Shown one piece after another: positions 18,394 to 28,812 of a stretch of DNA of 64,000 nt. A model generated the notes under the pieces. That model did not search any database, was not told the origin of the DNA, and saw only the letters and a program-made list of their open reading frames with translations. The position numbers and the translations under genes are program-made. Each line of letters starts with the position of its first letter. The stretch's first letter is position 1. This DNA comes from Actinomyces sp. 432 (GTDB lineage Bacteria > Actinomycetota > Actinomycetes > Actinomycetales > Actinomycetaceae). Location of the stretch: NCBI RefSeq assembly GCF_009930875.1, contig NZ_CP025249.1:1426001-1490000 (forward strand), written 5' to 3'.

Positions 18394-19686
18394 TCAGGCA
18401 TCCACCTCCGTCACGCGGCGGTCGGCTGTGGCCGGCAGGCGCCGCCCATTGCGGTCGAAGCCGGGCTGGTCGGGGTGGATGAAGACGGTGATCAGGGAGC
18501 CCAGCAGGTACAGGGCGGTATAGGTCCAGCACACTCCGGCGACGCCGATGTGCGGCAGCAGCAGGGTGACCAGTCCGGGGCCGACGAAGGTGGTCAGGCC
18601 GGAGGCGAGGTTGTTGGCGGAGATGGCGGCCCCGCGGTGCTCGGGCGCCAGGGCGGGGAATACGGCGGCCATGGGGACGAAGGCGGTCACGCCCATGCCC
18701 AGGAGTACGGCGGCGGCGCCTAGGGCGATCATGTTGCCGCCCAGGAACTGCGGCACGTAGTAGAAGCCGAGGGTGGCGGCGGCGCAGAACCAGCACCCGT
18801 ACCAGCGCATCTGCCGCATCCAGCCGTAGCGGTCGCCGATCCAGCCCCAGAAGAGGTTGCCGAAGACGGTGACGGCGAACTGGATGCCCCAGATGGTCAT
18901 CCACTGCGGCATGGTGAACCACTCCTCGCCGTAACCGGCCGTGGTCAGGTACAGCGGCATGATGACCGGGAAGCCATAGAGACTGAGGTTGCAGATGACG
19001 CGGACGATCGCCGTCAGGGCCACCTCGCGGTTGGTACCGAGGATGGTCACCCCTACCGACAGTTGTCGCAGCGTGTCGCGCAGGTCACCGCGCACCGGTT
19101 GAGGCTCGCCACGTCCGACGAACAGTAGGCAGAGCAGGCCGCCGGTGATGGTCCAGGCCAGGGAGAACCACAGCGTGCCCCGCTCGCCGATGAAGTTGAT
19201 GGTGCGGGCGGGGATCCAGGAGCCCAGACAGCCGATGCCGATGGAGTAGGCGGTCCAGAACCAGCCCATGGCGGAGGCGCGGGATGCCGGCGCAACCTTC
19301 TGGGTGATGTACACGACGAAGGAGTAGATGAACAGCGGATAGGCCAGTCCGCGGCCGGCGTAGACCACCAGGATCAGTGGGTAGAGGCCCGAGGGGATGG
19401 CTACGCCGATGAACAGCAGGTGCAGGCTGATCCACAGCCCGGCTCCAATGAGCATGATCCGGCGGACCCCGAAGGTCTCGGCCATGACGCCGGATGCCCA
19501 GCCTGCCAGGGCGGCCATCAGGCCGTAGGCGGTGATGACCGTTGACGCCTGGGTGGCGGCGAAGCCGAGGGAGACGAGGTACTTGGACAGGAAGGTCAGC
19601 TCGAAGCCGTCACCGGTCATGAATACGGCGATGGCGATCAGCCCGGGGATCAGGATCTTCGGGGGTGCAAGGCGCATGTGTTTCAC
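18394..19686 (-). CDS. MFS permease, probably polyol uptake (RbtT/DalT/CsbX type)
   Basis: A 430-residue transporter with twelve predicted helices and the MFS loop signature [11 protein letters not shown] between helices 2 and 3. Conserved pieces such as [18 protein letters not shown], followed by an [16 protein letters not shown] loop, resemble ribitol/arabinitol permeases of the RbtT/DalT/CsbX group (from memory). It is first in the operon, 78 bp ahead of the polyol dehydrogenase. It is divergent from the ABC ATPase gene, and the gap 19687-19867 should contain both promoters. The substrate is inferred from context. Confidence 0.85.
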   Translation of the reverse strand: MKHMRLAPPKILIPGLIAIAVFMTGDGFELTFLSKYLVSLGFAATQASTVITAYGLMAALAGWASGVMAETFGVRRIMLIGAGLWISLHLLFIGVAIPSGLYPLILVVYAGRGLAYPLFIYSFVVYITQKVAPASRASAMGWFWTAYSIGIGCLGSWIPARTINFIGERGTLWFSLAWTITGGLLCLLFVGRGEPQPVRGDLRDTLRQLSVGVTILGTNREVALTAIVRVICNLSLYGFPVIMPLYLTTAGYGEEWFTMPQWMTIWGIQFAVTVFGNLFWGWIGDRYGWMRQMRWYGCWFCAAATLGFYYVPQFLGGNMIALGAAAVLLGMGVTAFVPMAAVFPALAPEHRGAAISANNLASGLTTFVGPGLVTLLLPHIGVAGVCWTYTALYLLGSLITVFIHPDQPGFDRNGRRLPATADRRVTEVDA

Positions 19687-19867
19687 TCCGTCGTGTCGGT
19701 GCCGCGGCTCATTCCGCGGTTGCTGGTTGAAGCATCGTTCCGGACGCGCACGGCGGTCTTCCGGCGCCTATGCCGGGCACCGGTACTTTCTTGACCTGCG
19801 CGGCGGCGCGCTTTGCTGCCCGGGCCGGTAGCATCGGGCGCAACCGCTAGGGTCGAGGAGGACCGCC

Positions 19868-20581
19868 ATGCCCGGGTCACGTACACCTGCAGTGGGCGGC
19901 CAGGCGTTGGTTACCGCCCGTAATCTGAGCGTGGGCTATGGCGAACACGCGGTGTGCGCCCCGGCGAGCTTCACGCTCCGCCCCGGTGAGGTCCTGGCAC
20001 TGGTCGGTGTCAACGGTGCCGGCAAATCCACTCTACTGCGCACCTGCCTCGGCCTGCTCCCACCCATCGACGGCGAGGTGACGCTGCTGGGGCGGATGCC
20101 CGACCCGCGCTCGGGGCGGCAGCGCCGGGCGGTGGCGCGCGACCTGGGCGAGGAGTCCTTCTTCCCCACCCTGACCGTCGCCGAGCATCTCGCCCTGGTC
20201 TGCTATGGACACTCCACCCCCGCGCCGGAGCGCACCGCCGCCGAACTCCTGGACGAGTTCAATTTGGCGGCTGCGGCGCATGCCCTGCCCGACGAGTTGT
20301 CATCGGGACAGCGGCGCCGCCTGGCGCTGGCCGCGGTACTGGCCCGTCCCCGCCGCCTACTGGTGCTGGATGAGCCGGAGCAGCGTCTGGATCACGTCAC
20401 CCGCCGCGCCCTCGCCCGCAGGCTAGTTGCTGAGCGGTAGGCGGGAATCGGGGTACTGCTCGCCTGTCATGACGCGGAGTTCGTAGGCACCGCGGCGACC
20501 GAGGTACTGCTGGTCGGCAATGACACCCGCCCACTCAGCGTCGCCGACGGAGTACGCGCCATCACTGAAGGCACGCTATGA
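19868..20581 (+). pseudogene. ABC transporter ATPase interrupted by an in-frame TAG
   Basis: The open part (19868-20440, 190 residues) has Walker [10 protein letters not shown] (47-55), signature LSSGQ (144-148) and Walker B LLVLDEP (164-170). At 20438-20440 a TAG stops translation. The same frame continues without a gap for 46 more codons and contains the H-loop (LLACHD). It ends at TGA 20579-20581, overlapping the ATG of the membrane partner by 4 bp. Without the TAG the protein would be 237 residues, a standard ATPase. The truncated form lacks the catalytic switch histidine and should not hydrolyse ATP normally. A base error or a recent nonsense mutation are both possible. Confidence 0.85.
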
Positions 20582-22137
20582 AAGCGCCCGCGCACCGCTC
20601 CGCCGAGCTGCCCTCGGGCCGGGACTTGCGCAGATGGGCGCGCGCTCACACGGTCAGCACGCGCAGCCGCTCGGCGCTACTCGGAGACGTTTACGACACC
20701 GTGCTGGCCGCCGCCGTGATCGGCGCCATGGCGGCGCCGTACCTGGGGCGTTTGGGGACCGGCTCCACGCCGTCCGGTAACGGGTCCACCGTCGTGGCCC
20801 CGGTGTGGGCGGTGCTGCTGCTGATCTTGGTGCTGACGCGTCTGCTCCTGGATCCGCTGCGGCGGCTGGGTCCGCTGTTCCTGCGTCCCTACGAGGTCAC
20901 CTGGTGGCTGCCCATGCCCGGGGACCGGCGCGGTCTGCTTGATCCGGTGGCGCGGGCGGAGATGAGCTTGGCGGTGGCGGTAGGCGCCGCCACCGGGCTC
21001 CTGATGGCGGTGGTGGCGGGCGCCGAACCGACGACGGCCGCCGGGATGATACTGCTCGGCGGGAGTACCGCTGAGCTGTTGCTCCTGGCGCTGGTGCAGG
21101 CACAGGTGAACGACGCGGGTGTGCGCGGGGCGGGAGCGGCGGTGCTGATTGCGGCGGCAACCGCGTTTGCCGCCGGTGTCGGCGGTGTTCCCTTCCCGGA
21201 TCATGCGGGCGGAGCCCTATTCACGGCCTCTGGGCTGCTGGCAGGCCTGGCGGCCGTGGCGTGGTGGTGGCGATTGCGGACTCGGCTGGTCGATGTGCCG
21301 GACGCACGCCTGGCGGAGGTGGCAGCGCGCAATCTGGGTGCACAGGTGTCCCTGCTGTCCCTGGACACGCGCGCGTTGGGGCGTCTGCTGTCGGCTCCGG
21401 CGCGACGCCCATCCGGCTCCTCTCGCCTGCCATTGGTCCGCTTCGCCCTCCGCCTTCCGCGCGGACTGCGTCCCCTGCTGGGAGTGGCCCAGGCGGATTG
21501 GCTGCTGCTGCGGCGCCAGCCGCGGCGGGCCCTGCAACTGCTGGCGGGCCTGGTCATTGCGCTCTTCCCCGTGATGTCCAGCGGGGTCGGCACCGTGGGA
21601 GCGCTGGTCTTCCACCTGATCGGCGGCTGGGTGGCGGTGCTGACTCTTGCCGAACCTGCTCGGCGCGCCTGGTTCGACGGTGGAGCCGACGCCTCCTGGC
21701 CGGCCAGTCCCCTGCTGGTCCGGTGCGGGCACCTGCTGGTGCCCACGGTGGTGATGATCCTCTGGACGGTTCCGGTGGTGCTCGTGCGCCTGTTGACCGC
21801 AGGCCGACTGCCTGCGACCGCCGGTGAGGCGTGGGCGGTACTGGGCCTGGTGCTGGTGGCGGGCTGTGGCTGGGCCGGAGCGGCGTTGCGCTCGGGATTC
21901 CGGCCCACGCCGGACTTCTCCCTGGGTCTGGTCGCCTCACCGATCGGGTCACTGCCGCCGGGCGCGGTCGAGATGCTGGTCAGCGGTCCCGACGCGGCCG
22001 CACTGGTAGGCCTGCCGACTGCGCTCCTCGCCGCGGGGGTGGCCAAGCCGGAGCAGATACTGCTCGCCCAGCTCGTGGCCAGTGCCGTTGTCATCGCCTG
22101 GGGACTGTTGACCGGTAACCGAATGCTGCGGCAATGA
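20578..22137 (+). CDS. Multi-pass membrane protein of the DUF6297 type, ABC partner
   Basis: A 519-residue, Ala/Leu/Val-rich protein with about ten to twelve predicted helices, no signal peptide and no known catalytic motif. A cytoplasmic basic segment (residues 280-310, SAPARRPSGSSRLPLVRFALRLPRG) divides it into two halves. It resembles the actinobacterial DUF6297 family, usually found directly after an ABC ATPase and thought to be the permease. The ATGA overlap with the ATPase gene indicates coupled translation, so the premature stop upstream may also lower its expression. The substrate is unknown. Confidence 0.75.
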   Translation: MKAPAHRSAELPSGRDLRRWARAHTVSTRSRSALLGDVYDTVLAAAVIGAMAAPYLGRLGTGSTPSGNGSTVVAPVWAVLLLILVLTRLLLDPLRRLGPLFLRPYEVTWWLPMPGDRRGLLDPVARAEMSLAVAVGAATGLLMAVVAGAEPTTAAGMILLGGSTAELLLLALVQAQVNDAGVRGAGAAVLIAAATAFAAGVGGVPFPDHAGGALFTASGLLAGLAAVAWWWRLRTRLVDVPDARLAEVAARNLGAQVSLLSLDTRALGRLLSAPARRPSGSSRLPLVRFALRLPRGLRPLLGVAQADWLLLRRQPRRALQLLAGLVIALFPVMSSGVGTVGALVFHLIGGWVAVLTLAEPARRAWFDGGADASWPASPLLVRCGHLLVPTVVMILWTVPVVLVRLLTAGRLPATAGEAWAVLGLVLVAGCGWAGAALRSGFRPTPDFSLGLVASPIGSLPPGAVEMLVSGPDAAALVGLPTALLAAGVAKPEQILLAQLVASAVVIAWGLLTGNRMLRQ

Positions 22138-22211
22138 ATCGCTCACACCTGGGCAGGTCCGGCAGGCCGGTGGGAGGATCCAGAGAATCATGCGCCGGCC
22201 CGGTTGCGAAA

Positions 22212-22244
22212 ACCCGGGCGGGGCCATCTCGGCCCGGCCCGGGT
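22212..22244 (-). terminator. Rho-independent terminator after aspS
   Basis: ACCCGGGC at 22212-22219 pairs with 22237-22244, and the inner GGGCC at 22221-22225 pairs with 22231-22235, leaving a 5-nt loop. On the minus strand the stem is followed by TTTTCGC. It stands 35 bp past the aspS stop and is also close to the end of the convergent DUF6297 gene. Confidence 0.75.
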
Positions 22245-22279
22245 ATCTCCATTCGCTGTGGTCGCCCGCGGTTGGTTCC

Positions 22280-24055
<1,776 letters not shown>

Positions 24056-24174
24056 GGTGCTGTTTTCCTTCCGTTGGGGGCGCTGAGCCGGCGCCCGGCG
24101 GGGCGCACCGCGAGACGGGCGGGCGCCGGCGCGATACTACGCCGAGCGCGGCCCCCGGCTGAGCGGCCCACGGT

Positions 24175-24960
24175 TCACCGGCGGGCCGCGTACTCGAGCT
24201 CGCGCTCGTAGGCGATTAGCCGACGGCGCTCGATGAGCACGATCACGGTGAGCACCAGCAGGATCGCACCCAGCGCGAACAGCACAGTCGTGACCACCGG
24301 CAATGACGCCGCCGCCCAGCTCCCGCCTGACGACGAATTACCGGACACGCCCCCGGCTGCGGCGGGTCCTGCCGCCGCGCCGGTACTGGTCGGTGTGTCG
24401 GTTGGCGCCGCAGCCTCCGCGGGCTCCGTAGCCTCGGCGGGCCTTGGTGCGGGCGGTTTGGCCGCTGACTCGCCGCCGATGATGGTGACGTCGGCAACGT
24501 TGAAGTACGGGCTCTTGTTGGTGTAGTCGAGGGTGCGCACGGCGTTGGTCGGAATGTCCTCACCCGCCGTGACCCGGAAACGCAGCCAGTGTGGTCCCTT
24601 GGAAATGTACCCGGGCAGTGCCAGAGCGCCGGCGTAGGTGCCGTCCTCACCTACCGTGAGTTCACCGATGACACCCGAGTCTCCGCCGGGCGCGGAGTCG
24701 TGGTCGTCAACCAGGATCTCCACGGAGGCACCCTGCGGGAAGCCCGAGAGCGTGTAGGTAAGCGTCCCGCCGACCGCAATCGTAGACGGGCTGACGGTTG
24801 ACGCCGTGCCCATCGTCGAGTCACCCATCACCGAGTCGGCGCGGGCGGCCGCGCCGGGCACCACCGTCAGGAGGAGTGCGAGCAGCACTGCGAGTACGCG
24901 CGCGTACGCGCCTGCGCGTACCCCAAGGGTGCGCGGGACGGCAACCCGCAGTCCTTTCAC
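24175..24960 (-). CDS. Secreted Ig-like surface protein with C-terminal membrane anchor
   Basis: A signal peptide with a long hydrophobic core (VLAVLLALLLTVVPGAAARA) is followed by a beta-rich domain (about 40-150) reading like a bacterial Ig-like fold. It contains STIAVGGTLTYTLSGFPQG and VGEDGTYAGALALPG. A Pro/Ala/Thr-rich stalk comes next, then one transmembrane helix and a short basic tail ending ELEYAARR. There is no LPXTG motif, so the protein is anchored by the helix. The GTG at 24960 is chosen because AGGAGG lies 6 nt in front of it. It follows the larger surface protein gene by 45 bp and shares its overall plan. Function unknown. Confidence 0.8.
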   Translation of the reverse strand: MKGLRVAVPRTLGVRAGAYARVLAVLLALLLTVVPGAAARADSVMGDSTMGTASTVSPSTIAVGGTLTYTLSGFPQGASVEILVDDHDSAPGGDSGVIGELTVGEDGTYAGALALPGYISKGPHWLRFRVTAGEDIPTNAVRTLDYTNKSPYFNVADVTIIGGESAAKPPAPRPAEATEPAEAAAPTDTPTSTGAAAGPAAAGGVSGNSSSGGSWAAASLPVVTTVLFALGAILLVLTVIVLIERRRLIAYERELEYAARR

Positions 24961-25005
24961 CACACCCCTCCTCTCGTTACGCGGCTGTAACAAGCATACA
25001 CGTCA

Positions 25006-27290
25006 TCAGCCGGTGAATCGCCCGGTGAATCGGTCAGTCATCCGCCTTCCCGACTGGTTCAGGGTCGGGACCGCCAGTATCAGGAAGGAAGCCCCGCCCA
25101 GTACCAGCAGCAAGCCGGCGGATACGAGCTTCCAGCCGTCCGCCCCGAGCCCGGCGTCGCCACCAGTGAGGTCCTCGCCTGTGATCAGGGTGACCGACGC
25201 GCCCGTCGCCGAGTCGTCCTGGGTGCTGCCGGTCTCGGCGATCTCCAGCTGTGCCCATCCCAGTAACTCGCTATCGCGGTTGCCCACGGCGATCTTGTAG
25301 CTTCCTGGGTCCAGCGTGGAGATGTCCACGGATACGGAGTTATCGGCGTCTACCTGGACCCAGCCGGCAGTGGTCGCCCCGGGGAACACGAACACTGCAA
25401 CCCAGTCGCCCTCATGAACCTTGGCTACCGGGAAGATCAGGGTAATCCTGGCCCCTTGCCGGGTTCCGGACAGTGAACCCGCATTGTCGGGGCCTAGCTC
25501 GCTGGCATCCTGAACCGGGGATGCGGGGGCGGCACTGGGCCGGATACTGTCGGCCGCGGTGCTCGGGTTGGCGGGTTGCGCCACGGGACCGGAGCCGGAG
25601 TCCTCCGGCGGAGTGACTGCGTCCGGCGCCGGGGAGCCCGCAGGCGGGTTGGTGGGCGGTTCCTGCAGGATGAGGGGATCCACGTCTACGCCCTCATTGA
25701 GCGTTTCGAAACTAGTTGGAACAGCCGTTGGGCGCGGATCGGCGGCAGGTGCCGACGGCGCGCCGGGTGCAGGACTCCCGGGGCCGGTGTACGCCTGTGA
25801 CGCCGTCGCGCTCGGCAGCCCGGGGGCGGCCGGGGCGGTGGTCGCCCCAGTTGCGGGGGGCTGCGTCTCATCGGGCACCCCGATGCTCGGCGACGCCGTC
25901 GGCTCACCAGTGGGCTGCTGCGAGGACTCGGTCGGCTGCGCCTCGCCCGTCGGAGCCTCGGTAGGCGCATCAGTAGAAGCCTCGGTCTCCGGAGACTCGG
26001 TAGGCGCATCAGTAGGGGCCTCGGTCGGCTGGACCTCGCCGGTCGGGACCGGGGTGGGCACCTCGTCGACGGTCGGGGCTACAGTCGCTTGCGCGCTCGG
26101 AGCCGCTGTCGGGCCCGCGGTCGGCTGGGACTCTGCCGCCGCGGTCGGGGTAGCGGGGGCCGAGCCCCCACCGCCTGCGGGGATACGCACCGAAACCGCA
26201 CCGGCCTGCCCCCGGTCGCAGTTGCGGACACGGTGTACCCCTCCGCCAGCTGCACCCCTGCGGCCTCAAGGGCACCGGCGGAGATCACGAAGCGCGTTCC
26301 GTAGAAGCGGGCCCGCACGTTAACAGTTCTGGCACTGCCGGCGGGATCGGATACGGTCAGAGCGACCTTGAAGGTTCCGGCGATGTTGGTACTGCGGTCG
26401 AAGGACCAGCCGGTGCCGATCAGCGCGCCGTCGGAGTACGTGAGCGTGGCTCCGGTCGTCGGCTCGGGCAGCCGAACATCCATGGTCAGGGTGTCTACGG
26501 TCGACCACTGCTCCTGCGCCGAACCGCGCCACTGCATGGTGTATACGCCAACGTGCGGTTCCATGGCCTGCGTGAAGGGCCACAGCGGCAGGGCATAGTT
26601 CGAGCGGCCGCCGGTGAACACCGGGAAGATGGTTGCAGATTGCACCGAGCCGGAGTCATCGACAATCCGGATCTGAACCGGGGCGGTAACCGACCCCGTC
26701 GCGCCCAGGGGCCGCCCTGCTGCGTCAGTCCAGCCGGAGAACATCAGTAGTGGGCGGTCACTGCTGCTCGAGGAGACGTAGGTGGCGCCGGGATCCCTCA
26801 CCGCCACCATCATCGTGCTCGCGGCGCCACGGTGCGCTGATGCAGAGGCCGTAGTACCGGGAGCTGTCGCCGACTGCGTGGCGGCCTCGGCATCGTCTGC
26901 GGCAGGCAGTAGCGCGCCGCCGTCTCGCGTGTTGGCCTCCGTCTCTTGCGAGGCGGTTGCGACGGGAGCCGCTTGCCGGGAGGCGCCTACTGCTTCAGGC
27001 GCTGCCGTGTCGGCTGGGGTCGTGGCGGCATCGGCGGTCACGAAGATGTCCGCCCCGATACCGGCCCCTCCGGGCGCTCCCGATCCCGCTGCCGTAGCCG
27101 TCGTCGAGACAGCGGCTACGGCAGGCTTGGCTGCGTACGCTGCGGGTGCTGCGTGCCCGCCGACGACGGCGCCGGCTCCGGCGGAAGTCGCGAAGACCAA
27201 TCCGAGCGCGGCGGGCAGAGTCAGCGCGGCCCGCAGCAGTGGTCTGCGGGTCGGACGTATCGCCTTGGCGTGACGCGGAAGTTGGGGCAT
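25006..27290 (-). pseudogene. Large Pro/Thr-rich surface protein, broken by one frameshift (probable sequence error)
   Basis: The first part, from ATG 27290, has a signal peptide (LTLPAALGLVFATSAGAGA), an Ala-rich region and Ig-like beta domains around residues 180-360. The second part, in another frame, contains a mucin-like stalk of APTDAPTE-type repeats and a beta-rich domain (GARITLIFPVAKVHEGDWVAVFVFPG). It then has a transmembrane helix (LVSAGLLLVLGGASFLILAVP) and a short basic tail. The frame changes in a run of five C at 26209-26213. One added base joins SATATGG to QAGAVSVRIP and gives 761 residues. It is the first gene of a pair with the smaller surface protein. Likely cell-surface structural or adhesive role, by inference only. 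Confidence 0.8.
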
Positions 27291-28812
27291 TGAATCGGAA
27301 CTCGTCTGTTGGCCTTGGTTTATTGGTCTATTCGGGAACCGTTGCGACGCGGGCACGGTGACGACGGGTACAACCAGCAGGCGTTCTCGGGCGGCCTCGT
27401 CAGCCTCGAAATACAGGGCCTTCGAGGAGCTCGGAAGTGGCGCACGCGGGTCATGCCCAACGCGTCACGATGGTACCGCCCAAATTGTCTGAGAGACACT
27501 GAAATGTTGGGCGCATGGGAGACGTAGCCCGCATTTTCGACCTCGACGCCGGCCCGGCAGCCCCCGGCGCCGCTCGGCATATTGCCCGCGATGCCGGGGA
27601 ATACTCCGCACATCGCACATCCCCTGCGCTGCGCGCGCAACACGGGTTTCAGTATTGTCTCGAATATCTCGGTGTCATGTATGGGCGTGTTGATTCGAGG
27701 CTCTTCCGGTTTGTGGGCGTGGTGGTTGGGTGCGTGTGCGCGCTGGGTGGGTGGCGGCTTGTGGCTCGGCGTGGCGGCTGGTATGCCCCTGGTTGACGGT
27801 TCGTACGTTCTGGTCGACGATTCGTACTCTGTGGTGACGGTTCGTACGGTAGGGGTACGTAGCGTCGCCGAAAGGTACGTAGCGTCGGTGCAAAGGTACG
27901 AACCGTCATGCGAAGTGCCGAAGCGTCGCAAGGGGACCGTGCCGTCACGCTGGGGCTGTGCCGCCGCGCGGGAAGCGCCGATGTGTCACCCCCGGGGTGC
28001 GCGAGCGAGTCCACCAGACGCCGCCCGGGAATACATGAGTTGGGGTCACCCCCGGGGGGCGCACGGGTGAGCGGGCCCGGTTCGCGGCTCCTCGCAGCGG
28101 TGCGTGGCGCGCACGGCGCCGTGGGCGTGGTCCATACGTGGTTGTCTGTAGCTGGCTGACACCGGCGTAGCCCGCACGGCGCCGTGGGCGTGGCACTCGC
28201 CGGCTGTGACGTGCGCGCGCATGGGCACGTCTTTGCCTGCGGCGCCCGGGCGCGGTAGCAGAATCACAGGCACCGCCGGAAGCGCCGGAACCGGTCGCTG
28301 GCCGGCGCCACCAACCGCCACCGCCCCGCTCCAGCAGCCGCATGGCCTCAACAACTCCAACGCCCCCTCCGCGCCGCCCACACGGCCGACCCTGCCGCCC
28401 CGCGCGCGACCCCGCCGAACCGAGCGCGACCACCACACCGCGGCCCGGCCCTCAATGCGCACCCGCAAACCTAAAGAGCCCAATTCGCAGGTCCGAAGAG
28501 ACCGGACTCACGTGTGAGTTGTTGCGCGCAAGCGCAATTGGCCCGCCCGCCGCGGCGCGCTAACCCTAAGCTGGTACCAGGAGTGATCCGTGCTGTGAAC
28601 CCCGTTCACGGCTCGTTCTGCCGCCTCAAGTCAGCGGCGCCGAGCGTGATCCCGTGAGTATGTACGTGAAGCCCGCGAATTCAGCCGTGTACTACGCGGC
28701 GGAAAGCCGGGCAGCTGTGGTGGGTGCGGCGCGGCAAGAGCGGAGGCCGCCCGGTCTCCCCCACACTCCGCGACCGGTTCCACACAGCGGAACCAGATAC
28801 GGGAAAGCAAAG
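27291..28812. other. Gene-free stretch with repeats upstream of the DEAD-box gene
   Basis: No convincing protein gene is visible in about 1.5 kb. Frames on both strands translate repeat DNA. It contains the dispersed repeat at 27700-27929 and two copies of GTCACCCCCGGGG (near 27977 and 28046). A 21-bp direct repeat at 28110-28130 and 28173-28193 has at its centre the palindrome CACGGCGCCGTG. The last 250 bp before the helicase start have no gene and probably hold its promoter and a long leader. Confidence 0.6.
27700..27929. repeat. Dispersed repeat, second locus
   Basis: 27893-27929 equals 9049-9085 inverted, without a mismatch. 27722-27750 equals the inverse of the segment near 10718-10745 with few changes. 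In between, GGTACG/CGTACC-type motifs recur at about 20-nt spacing. Relative to the IS-interrupted copy the halves are arranged differently, so the element is modular. Confidence 0.8.

Noticed and set aside
27320..27931. A 200-codon minus-strand frame in the repeat region
   Set aside because: Its first 60 codons translate the dispersed repeat, the composition is not protein-like, and it overlaps the start region of the surface protein gene.
28654..28812. Earlier start for the DEAD-box protein
   Set aside because: The 53 extra residues look non-coding, and the ATG at 28813 begins a typical acidic N-terminus.
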